From Hyaloraphidium curvatum (lineage: Eukaryota; Monoblepharomycota; Hyaloraphidiomycetes; Hyaloraphidiales; Hyaloraphidiaceae), in assembly GCA_025558095.1 (NCBI GenBank), contig JAIVFI010000001.1, forward strand, positions 820,501 to 884,500: a DNA stretch of 64,000 nt, written 5' to 3'. Under the pieces are notes generated by a model. It had not been told where the DNA came from and ran no database searches. It saw only the letters and a program-made list of their open reading frames with translations. The number at the start of each line of letters is the position of its first letter. Position 1 is the first letter of the stretch. The position numbers were made by a program, and so were the translations under genes. Shown here in pieces: positions 10,296 through 20,000 of this stretch.

Positions 10296-11748
10296 ATGTC
10301 GCATCGCAAGCGAGTGTCCCGGCTTAGCGGCGCTTGTTCTTCCCGTACTGACGCGCATCTCGCTCGCGGAACTCTTCCTCCGGCCTTGGGAACGGCGGAA
10401 CCGGAACAACAGATTCGAGCACCCCCGCCACGGCTCGCTGGGCTTCCTGCCCCGCAAGCGGGCGCGGCGGCACCAGGGCCGCATCAAGTCCTTCCCGAAG
10501 GATGACCCGAAGAAGCCGGTCCACCTGACCGCCTTCCTTGGCTACAAGGCCGGCATGACCCACATCGTGCGCGACCTTGAGCGCCCCGGCTCCAGTGCGT
10601 TCGGGCTCCGGGTCTTGGAGGGCAGGACGTGGAAGGCTAACGGACCGCCCGCGGACCCGCAGAGATGCACAAGAAGGAGATTGTGGAGGCCGTGTCGATC
10701 ATCGAGACCCCCCCGATGGTCGTCGTCGGCGTCGTCGGCTACGTCGAGACCCCGCGCGGCCTGCGCTCGCTGACGACGGTCTGGGCCGAGCACCTTTCGG
10801 ACGAGCTGAAGCGGCGGTTCTACAAGAACTGGTACCGGTCCAAGAAGAAGGCCTTCACCAAGTACTCGAAGAAGTGGGCCGAGGGCGGCAAGCCCATCGA
10901 GCAGGACCTGGAGCGCATCAAGAAGTACTGCCAGGTTGTGCGCGTGATTGCGCACACGCAGATCCGCAAGACGTCGCTGAGCCAGAAGAAGGCGCACGTC
11001 GTCGAGATCCAGCTCAACGGCGGGTCCGTGGCCGACAAGGTCGACTGGGCCAAGGAGCACTTTGAGAAGGAGGTCAAGATCGGGGCGGTGTTCGAGACCA
11101 ACGAGATGATCGACACCATTGCCGTTACCAAGGGCAAGGGGTTCGAGGGTGTCACGGCCCGCTGGGGCACCAAGAAGCTGCCGCGCAAGACCCACAAGGG
11201 TCTCCGCAAGGTCGCTTGCATTGGCGCGTGGCACCCGTCGCGCGTCATGTACTCGGTGCCCCGCGCCGGTCAGCACGGTTACCACCACCGCACGGAGATG
11301 AACAAGAAGATCTACCGCATCGGCGACGGCTCGGACGAGAACAACGCCAGCACCGAGTACGACCTGACCCAGAAGCAGATCACTCCCATGGGCGGTTTCC
11401 CGCACTACGGCGTCGTCAAGGTTCGTTAACCGGGGTGAAATTGGTATCGGAACCGCGCTTGACGTCGCGATGCTCTTTCAGAACGACTGGGTGATGATCA
11501 AGGGCAACTGCCCCGGCATCCGCAAGCGGGTCATCACTCTCCGGAAATCGCTCCTGACGCACACCAAGCGGTCGGCCCTGGAAACAGTGTCGTTGAAGTT
11601 CATCGACACCAGCTCCAAGTTCGGCCACGGGCGCTTCCAGACCGCTGCGGAGAAGTCTGCGACCATGGGGTGAGCTTTCTTGTGGAATTGCTTTGATGCA
11701 ACGGATCCTGACGTTTCCGACAGCACCCTCAAGAAGGACCGTGCCTAA
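10296..11748 (+). CDS. RPL3: 60S ribosomal protein L3 (uL3)
   Basis: Large-subunit protein near the peptidyl-transferase centre. Five exons: 10296-10309, 10413-10594, 10663-11420, 11482-11669 and 11724-11748; all phases fit and give 388 residues, close to yeast (387) and human (403). The first intron (10310-10412) has a GC donor (GCGAGTG) and restores the invariant MSHRKFE start; a GT donor there breaks the frame. Diagnostic segments are [57 protein letters not shown] and TLRKSL...KFGHGRFQT. The terminus is shortened to TLKKDRA. Confidence 0.96.
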
Positions 11749-11913
11749 TTGGTCATCCGATCGAGATTGTATCCATCTCCGGATAAATACACTCTCGGTC
11801 AGTGAATGCTTCTCAATCCGCTGCCTAGTCCTTGTTAGATCGATTCGGCGGATTGTCCCCGGCACAGGGCCCGTACGCTGCGAGCACACAGAAAGGCAGC
11901 TGCCCGGCAGGCA
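11749..11913. other. 3' flank of RPL3
   Basis: About 165 bases between the RPL3 stop and the first tandem repeat unit. It contains no recognised gene; it probably includes the RPL3 3' untranslated region. Confidence 0.4.
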
Positions 11914-12522
11914 ACGGCGCCAGAGAGGGTCCCGATCGCCGCGAGTTCGAGGCATTCGGAGGCCGCCAGCGCGCAGAAGGCCCGCAGCGCCGCAGCCAAC
12001 CAGCTGCAACAGTGCTTCGGGTATCCAAGGTGAGCTCGACATAAGGAGAGCAGGCTCCGCGAACCGTCCATGGCGGAGAGACTAGGCCAGGTGTGCGACT
12101 ATGAGCTTTTCCGCAAATCAGAACCGGCCTCGCCCCGCGCCAAAACGCAGCCCGCCGACTGCCCCATCGCGTCCAAAAGCTTCGCACGAGACCTGTAGCA
12201 GCTTGCAAAGGAGGAAGGGAACGAATCGGCGCCAGAGAGGGTCCCGATCGCCCCGGTTACGGGGCATTCGGAGGCTGCCAGCGCGCAGAAGGCCCGCAGC
12301 GCCGCAGCCAACCAGCTCCAACAGTGCTTCGGGTATCCAAGGTGAGCTCGACATAAGGAGAGCAGGCTCCGCGAACCGTCCATGGCGAAGAGATTAGGCC
12401 AGGTGTGCGACTATAAGCTCTTCCGCAAATCAGATTCGGCCTCGCCGCGCGCCAAAACGCAGCCTGTCGTCGGTCCCGCCGCGTCCATTGGCATCGCATG
12501 CGAGAGACTGAGACAGTGCGCC
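11914..12522. repeat. Two tandem ~312-bp repeat units
   Basis: GGCGCCAGAGAGGGTCCCGA begins near 11915 and recurs 312 bases later. The copies then track each other through CAAGGTGAGCTCGACATAAG and GCCAGGTGTGCGACTAT to roughly 12198 and 12513, with about 90% identity. A long open frame on the minus strand in each copy (MDGSRSLLSLCRAHLGY...) is preserved, but this may simply follow from recent duplication. I do not recognise the sequence. Confidence 0.85.
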
Positions 12523-13115
12523 GCCTGGAGAAGCCGTCCACACGCCTTCTTCGCCGACAGAAAGAGATCCAGCTGCGTAATCAACGCAATCGAACGTCCC
12601 CGTGTGGCTTCGCAACTGTGTGCGAGGACAGCTGGATCGGAATCTCTGCTGCGCTGCCAGGTCCAGTTCACCTGCCCGCCAGCCAAAACCCGGCCCGAAT
12701 CACCAACTCGCCACGGCTTCGTGACACGCTAGCGACCGTCCCCGAGGAGAACAAGGCACACTATGCGACAAGGCCTGTAGCGCAGAGACGCCCGTAATCG
12801 ATCCGGTCGTGCCAGAGCGCCACCTCGAGAAGCCGTCCGCACGCCTTTCCTCGCCGATGGAAAGAGATCCAGCTGCGTAATCAACGCAATCGAACGTCCC
12901 CGTATGGCTCCGCAACTGTGTGCGAGGACAGCTGGATCGGAATCTCTGCTGCGCTGCCAGGTCCAGTTCACCTGCCCGCCAGCCAAAACCCGGCCCGAAT
13001 CACCAACTCGCCACGGCTTCGTGACACGCTAGCGACCGTCCCGGAGGAGAAGAAGGCACCTCTTGCGGCCAGGTCTATAGCACGGAGACGCCCGTAATCG
13101 ATCTGATTCTGCCCG
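12523..13115 (-). repeat. Two tandem 300-bp repeat units, inverted relative to 3052-3345
   Basis: The copies at 12523-12822 and 12823-13115 have a period of exactly 300 bases; the 60 bases at 12661-12720 and 12961-13020 are identical. Overall identity is about 90%. The reverse complement matches block A at 3052-3345. The exact period and near identity imply recent tandem duplication or concerted evolution. Confidence 0.9.
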
Positions 13116-13879
13116 AGCTTGCGGCGACATGGCCCGTTCACTTCCTCATCGCAACATGTCACACGCGAGCTCCGGGTGTCGCAACAACCAGTTTCCATCT
13201 AGTACTCTAGAGATCTGGCCGGCCGCAGGATCCGAGGCTCGCGGACACCTCGGCGGCCCCGAGAAACTGGCCCCGCGTCCGCTGCCGCCAAACGTCCTCG
13301 GCTCCGATCAAAGCAAAGAGACGCAAGCTTCGGATCCCGACCTATCTCGCGCCTCCGCAAACATCCGCCAGTCGGTTCCGCATCGCCGGTTTCGACCGAG
13401 GAGACCCCGGAATCACGCGAGTGGGCTAAGGCCGCAACTTGAGATCCGCAAAGAGCACGATTCAGTTGCAACTTGAAAGCTACGACTAGCACGCCAAGGT
13501 TATGCAGTGGACGCCCACAACGCCGTAGAAGAGATCGAATCCTTCCCGCGAAGCCCCAGTTCGTCAGCGTGCTGCCAGATCGTGCCAACGAGACCACATA
13601 CCTAGCACCAAGCGCTGTCAGCTGTTTCGCACAACAACGGGCTTCCTTCCAGTGCACTAGAGACTACGGAGAAGCCGGCGCCAGAATCGGAGACCCGCGG
13701 AATCGTATGCTGCTCCATCGCATTGGCCACACATCCGCCGCCGCGAATCGTCCTCGACCCCGATCGAAGCCAAGGGCTGCAAAAGTCGAATTCCGAGCCC
13801 ACAATTGCAATCGTAAACATCTTCCCGTCGCGTCCACATCGCACTTTTCGAGGGCAAAGACCGGTTCGTAAAGTCAGCG
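13116..13879. other. Intergenic region between repeats, no gene recognised
   Basis: About 760 bases with moderate-length open frames on both strands (for example 13199-13657 minus and 13473-13871 plus). Neither shows recognisable domains or a codon pattern clearly better than its antisense partner. I see no RNA gene. Confidence 0.4.
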
Positions 13880-14660
13880 CAATGGATGCCTCAAGAAGAA
13901 CAGTGGAGCAGCTCCGGAGCAAGATAAAGCGGCAGGTTCGGCCAGGACGCTCGACGACAGGCCCGGCATCCGAGATCGGCAGAGTCTCAAAACAGAGCCG
14001 CCCGGAGCACGCGAGGTTTGAGTCGAGGGCAGCCTCGGCATGTTTGGGACCGCGGCTGCAAACTTTGAAACGCGCCCGAATATCTCTCCTGCCTTGAGGA
14101 GCAGGAATGCGGATCCAGGCAGCCTGTAGCGGGTTTCCAGCCCGAGACGAGGAAAAGACACTTTCGGCCCCCTGCGCGTTCAGCGACGGGTCCGAAGTCC
14201 GCCCGGGCCGAGTGGCACGCGATCCCGGCCCGAGCCGCGCAAAACGGCAGCTCCGCCGACGAAGGAGGTTTGGCGTTTGGCGCCCGCAGCCGGAAGCCGC
14301 GGCACCCCGAGAACGTCAACCCGTGTCCGGTACGTTTATGAAGGAAAGGCACACTGACACCCGGCAGCGACGGTCGCGGGCAGACTCAATGCCCCCGGCA
14401 CCCTGTCGGTGCTCGAGGCGATCTGATCGCCGCGCCCGCTCCAGCGATCGGAGCCTCGCGCCCGATGCGAGGCCAACACGTTCCTTGCCGCCAAGGACGT
14501 CGGTCCAACCACTCTCGGTGGTTGTTACAGGTGCACGTCATCGTTTGGAACGTGATGGCGGGCCGCCGGCTGCCCGGACAGCGAGACGCAGCCCCACGGC
14601 ACCTCCGCGGCGAGGCTGCCATCGTTTCCCGCAGCCCCTGGCCAGCGACGTCGCACGGCC
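13880..14660 (-). repeat. Right arm of the long inverted repeat
   Basis: Reverse complement of about 2060-2890, with small indels and roughly 80-90% identity over the core. The arm ends upstream of the protein-kinase gene, mirroring the position of the left arm at the MYND gene. The two arms enclose about 11 kb that includes six intact genes. Confidence 0.85.
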
Positions 14661-14862
14661 CTGGGCAGGAGAATCGAAAGCCGGTCGACGCCTCCTCGCG
14701 ATGACGGCGGCCATTTGGCGTGCGGGCGGCCGGATTCGCGCCGACCGTTTGGACTGATTCGGCTGATGGCTTCGCGGCCGAACGAGCACGACGACTTCTT
14801 CAAAGCTCCCCGGCTGCCCCCGCTCGTCTGCCCTCCGCCGGCGGCCCGCACCGTGCGGACGC

Positions 14863-16937
14863 ATGCCGCGCAAGGCCAAAGCCGCATCGGCGGCCGCGCC
14901 GGTCGCCGGCGAAGCCGCTCCGCCGAGCGCCGCGGCGGCAAGGTTCCCTCAGCCGGGAGTAACGGAGCCTGAGCGGACACTGTCGCCTTCTCTATCGTCG
15001 GGTAATGGTCGCATCGAGGCTGGACCTCGGAACACGGATAGTCACAAGTGTGGACCGCGGAACTTTGAACTTACAGCCGAGCTGCTTGCGGCTGGGGCTC
15101 AGGGGCACGTTTATGTGGCCATTGAGCGCGCGACCGGCGTCCAAGCAGCTGCAAAGAGGATAGTTTTGGACCAAAGCACGGCTCTGCGTGCGCTCAGGGA
15201 GCTGAAGATACTTCTCGAATCCCGCCATGAGTGCATTCCGAAGCTCCTGGCCGCTCGCGTTACCGCTTGGAGCTTGCTTCCTCCACGAGTAAGATCAGCG
15301 GAGCTAAAGAACGTATATGACGCTCTCGCTGCTCACGCTGGAGGATGTGTTGAGTTTGTTCCGGAGACCGGAGAGCCAACGTGCATGCTTTTTCTCGAAA
15401 TGGCGAAGAGTGACGTCCCGACATACGTTAAGCAGACATCCCTGACGGAGACTCAGCTCCTTGTATGCTTGGCCGTTTTCTTCAAAAAAGCGTGGCGCTA
15501 AGACAACATCTCAGGCTGTCGCGTGAAGCATTCTCAAAGCTCTTGCCTATCTGCATGAACAGGACATAATCCACCGTGATATCAAACTTTCGTGAGTCTT
15601 CTCTGATTAGTTCCACGCAGCCTTTAATCCCAAGGCAGGAACTGGCTTGTCCTCGAAGCACCGGATGGAACACTAAGATTCCTGTTGGCGGACTATTGGA
15701 TTGCGAAAGAGGTCAAGTGCATGGGCCAAGACAGGTTAACAGCCAAGGTGAGCGCATCATGTCCGAAAGCGAAAACGTTCATTACCAATAGGACACGCTA
15801 CAGATGGGCACGGATTCATATATGGCACCTGAGGTCGTGGCTGGGTCTACCAAGTACGATACGGCTGTCGATGCGTGGGCCCTGGGCGCTGCTCTGTTCG
15901 ATTTGCTGGACTGTTGCACATATGCGCGGCTGTCTAAGAAGCTTTCTCTTAAGTGCCTCGCTTCGGTTCGGGGCATCAAAGGAGAAGATAAGCTGCGACA
16001 GCTCGCTGCTTTTTTTGCAACATGGGGCTGCCCGGATGGTCAATTCCGAGCGGAGCTAAGGAAAAAGCTCCCACGGGATGCTCAAAGCATCTACACAATG
16101 GTGCTGCATGAAATAGAGAACGAAGCGTCAGTGAAGCAGGCGTTGGAGCGGACTCGACTCTGGCCGTTTCTTTCACCGGCGGCCCAGGAACGCTTTGCAT
16201 TGCTGCTGGAGGTGAGCTTTGTGTATGATGTGATTGCTCATTCTTGATTTGTGCATCATGCAGGGATGTTTGAAGATGGATCCTGCGCAACGAATCACGG
16301 CCCAGGATGCATTGGATGTCTTCGGTGGTGATGGCCCACTTGGCCCAAATGCAGGAAACCATGCGACCTTGCAGTGGGTTTGGCGTTGCGTATTGCCTGA
16401 TGTGATCTGACTGCTTGGCAGGCTAGAGAAGGTGATCCAGTATTTCACCAAAAGGCCTACGCTTGCGGATGCAAAAAGTATCGAACGCTTGCGTATGCAC
16501 GCTCCTGTCATGCATAGGAGGGCCGAGCGAGTGCGGGATACGCTCGTCGCGGCAGGAAAGGTCCTTCCGGGAAAGGAGCCTCCTTCTGCTGCAATGCACA
16601 GCGTTCTGGCGGAAGTGGACGAGAAACTCGTCACTGGCTCTGGGCTCAAAATGCACGATTGGTTGCAAGATCAACGCAGCATTGTGACTAGGACCTGCGA
16701 CTGCTTCCCTTTTGAGGAGGACTCTTTCGATCCGAAAGAAGGTTCCATGACGATCTGTTGCTGTGCGCTCGATCGTTTTGGAGATGACGTTCCGGAAATC
16801 GCAATCCCGGAGCATCCCCGAGGACGCAGCGATCTCTTGAATTGCATGACGCGCATGTTTTGTCTTCAAGCTGGCAATTCCCTTCACGCCATCAAAACCA
16901 GCGGATGGGTATGGTGTGGATGCGGCTGCAGAAGTAG
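14863..16937 (+). CDS. Atypical protein kinase (HRDIKLSN catalytic loop, DYW instead of DFG)
   Basis: Serine/threonine-type kinase fold. The N-terminus MPRKAKAASAAAP is Ala/Pro-rich. The glycine loop is degenerate (AAGAQGHVYVAI), the ATP lysine lies in AAAKRIVL and the alphaC Glu in LRELKILLE. A split exon restores HRDIKLSNWLV across an intron at about 15593-15648. The metal-binding motif reads LLADYWIAKEV, so DFG has become DYW: Asp is kept, Phe and Gly are lost. The activation segment ends GTDSYMAPEV and the C-lobe continues VDAWALGAALFDLL and MDPAQRITAQDAL. A further ~170 residues with many Cys (TRTCDCF, MTICCCALD) follow after an intron at about 16326-16430. The end is uncertain: 16937 if a 23-base intron is removed, 17043 if not. 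The kinase family is not assigned. Confidence 0.7.
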
Positions 16938-17029
16938 GGGGTCCGCACCGTCCGCCGCCGCACTTCGAACTAGAAATCGCGAGGACTCTGTTGCTCATAA
17001 TGGCAACATACTTTGTCAGCAGACGTGGC

Positions 17030-20000
17030 CTAAGACAACTTGACCACCAAACGCAACGCCTCGGCTCCATAGTCCACGTCCTCGACCGCCAGCGCCTTGA
17101 ACATGAGCCGAGGGCCGCGCGAAAGTGGCAACGATACAGTGCCCAACGTGACGTTCGTTGTGAGGTCGCCGTCGGCATCGGGCTTGCTGTACCGCCGCAC
17201 CCGCAACAGAACCTCGCGGACGAGCTCGTGGCGCATGCAGCACTGCACCAGCAACCTCTCCTCCGGCCGGAGCCCCGTGCGGTCGAACTCCAAGCTCGGC
17301 TCCAACAGGTGATGCAGGTCCGCAGAGCCATCGAGCGCCTGGTTGCGCTGTCCCGCCGCCGCCGAGAAGCCGATCTCGCCCGCCCTGGCCGCGTGGTCCT
17401 GGAGCTTCTGCGCCACGACCCCGCGCACCCGTAGGAGCGACATGAGGCACTCGACCCCGTCCATGAACACCGTGGCCTCCGCTGTCCCGTCGTACACGGT
17501 GCAGCTCGCGTTCGCATGGACGGTGTAGAACGACGCCTCGCACCCTTGCGGGCAGGTGCCATCGAACAGCTGGCACGTGCAGGAGCGGCACTTCCATCCG
17601 ATCGAGGCGCTCCAGATGTTCCTTATCCGGCACCGTATCAGGGCCGTCGTCCGTAAACCCGCGTTGGCGGGCAGCAGCCAGTCCGCGAGCTTCATCGGCC
17701 CCTTGGCAAGGGCAGCCGCCCGCTGCAACCGAGCCTGCTCCTCGGCAGGCACGAAACAAACGGCTTCGACAGCCGTGATCGCCGGCAGCGTGTACGCAAA
17801 GACTTTCCCGGCCGCGGAGCTCCGAAAGGCGCAGCCCACCACGCGGACGTGCCATCCGGGGAGAACGTCGGCCGGCCACTCCTGGTTGCTGCAGTCCAGA
17901 TAAAGAGTCACCGTATCCGCCTCCTTCAGATCCCGGAGAGTAATGCACAAAACACGGTTGAGCGGCTCACCCGTGCCGACACCGTAGCGGAACATCGATT
18001 CCTGGCCGCGCAGCGCGACCACCGGCCGCGTCGGATCGGCAAGGCGGAACTCTTTCGAAACGACGATCCCCTCGAAGGCCGCCGTGGCCGTCTGCAGCAT
18101 CCCGAACTGGAACAGCACCTTGCCCGGGTGGGCAAAGTCGCCGACGACGTCGGCGACCTGCCTCAACCGCGGCTCCCGATCCGTCGCAGTCCGCCTCAGG
18201 TGCTGTTCGACTTCGCGCAGCCGCATGAGCGACGAGTCGGCAAGCTCTTTGTCCGAAGGCTGCCCAAGCACATCCTTTCCGCCCGCACCGCCCAGGGGAA
18301 GCGACATCACCACGGTGTTCCCGTCCGCTCGAGCCGCCCTGGGCCCGCCCCCCCAAGCCGGCGCATCGAGGAGCAGTCCCGTCGCCAGGCATAGCGAGCC
18401 GCGGGGCATTATCGGCCTGAACCGCATCGCGTTGCCCGACAGATCCCAACGGAACGCCAGGGGCGCAGGCAGGTCCGCGGTGCCGCACCGCACGGGGACC
18501 GCCAGGCCCTCGACGCGGCACCACGGCGTCTGCCGGACCTTGGCCGCGGTCTTGGCGAGGCCGATCGACACCGGCCGCACGTCCGAAACGTAGAGCAGCC
18601 AGTCCTTTGTCCGGTCCGAGGTCGGCCCGTCTGTGGCGAACCCGGCTTTGGCGAGGATCTCGGCAACGTAGGGCGCGGGATCCCGGTGCAGGACGACCAC
18701 GTCCTCCCGCGAGCAGCGCACGTACTCCCCGACCTCGCAGACCCCGGTCCACTTCCCCACGGCGACGATCGAGCCGAACCACGCGGATTCGAAACCCCCG
18801 CGCACCGACAGCGGCAGCGTGCCCGTGGCGTCCTTGAGCATCGCCCTCCCCGCCCCGTCCACCTCGACCTCCGCGACCAGCCACGGCGAGGTCCCCAAGC
18901 CCGCCGCCACCGACGCCGCGTCCGCCTCGGCCAGCGGCACCCGCTCCCCCGCCGCGGCGTCGGCCTCCCTCCCGTCCTCGCTCCGCCCCGCGGGCGCCGT
19001 CCGCGATCGCAGCGCCTCCCTGACCGCCTGCACGGAAAGCAGCTCCCCGCGGGCTTCCATCCGGCCCCCCGTGGCGGGGCAACCCCCGTCGTGCCACGCG
19101 AACGTCGCGATACCGTCGCGGTTCACCTCGCGCAGGCCGAGCAGCTTCAGCACCGGGACCAGCGCCGGGGGCGGCTCCGACGCGCCGGGTGCGGGGAGAA
19201 AGGGGGCCCGCGGGTGGCGCGCGCGGAGCTGCTGCACCGCCCTCGCGGCCTCAAGGATGCCCGCCACGCCCGTCAGCTTCTCGAGGGGGTAGAGCGCGGG
19301 CACCTCGGCGAATGCCGTGAGCTCCTCGGGGCCGACGGGCCCCGTCTCGCGGGCGGGGAAGGAGAGGATGCGGAACTCGGTGTAGGTGCAGGCCGCGAGC
19401 ACCGTTCCGAGCGGGGTCCGCAGGGCGTGCACGCCGCGGGCCTCGACGGTGCAGCCATCGCGGGCGTCCTCGAGGACGGCGTCGGATTTCCGCGCGCGGT
19501 GCGCGAGGAGGAGGGGGAGCTTGCGGTCGAAGAGGAAGATGCGGGGGTGCATGCGCGAGGTGAGGACGCCGCGGAAGGTGACGAGGTGCGAGTCGGGGTC
19601 GAGCGCCGCGGGAACGGATGCAGAAAGCGAGGAAGGAGGCAGGGAAGCCTGCGAGGCGGTCGAGGGAGGCACGTACTGCGAGGGTTGCGGGACCTGCGGA
19701 GATGCGTACGGGGCGTACTGCGAGGGCTGGGAGACGGGGCACGGCGAATCAACCTGCAGGGCAAGTACGAGCTGGCGCGGCGCACGTACTGCGGGCTCGT
19801 AAAACTGGCTCTGCAAGTCCGGCTCGGCCTTGATCCTGGGGCCCGGGAACGCCTGAGAGGGTGCGACCAGGGCCTCGGCCGCCACCTCCTCGATCGTGCC
19901 GCCCTTCCAGACCAGCGCCTTTGCGCCCGTCCCCGCGAGTTTTGCGGGTGCGATGAACCCGCGGAAGACGTAGCACCGGCCGATCTCTAGCGCCGCGTGC

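Noticed and set aside
11914-13115. CRISPR array
   Set aside because: Units are about 300 bases, adjacent and without short spacers, and the genome is eukaryotic.
13199-13871. Two overlapping antisense frames (152 and 132 residues) between the repeats
   Set aside because: Neither has a recognisable domain or clearly better codon pattern, and both sit in repeat-rich DNA.
16423-17562. 379-residue minus-strand frame across the kinase tail and CTC1 end
   Set aside because: Its first part is an out-of-frame reading of the CTC1 3' end, Arg/Ser-rich, and the rest is antisense to the kinase C-terminal region. No domain is present.
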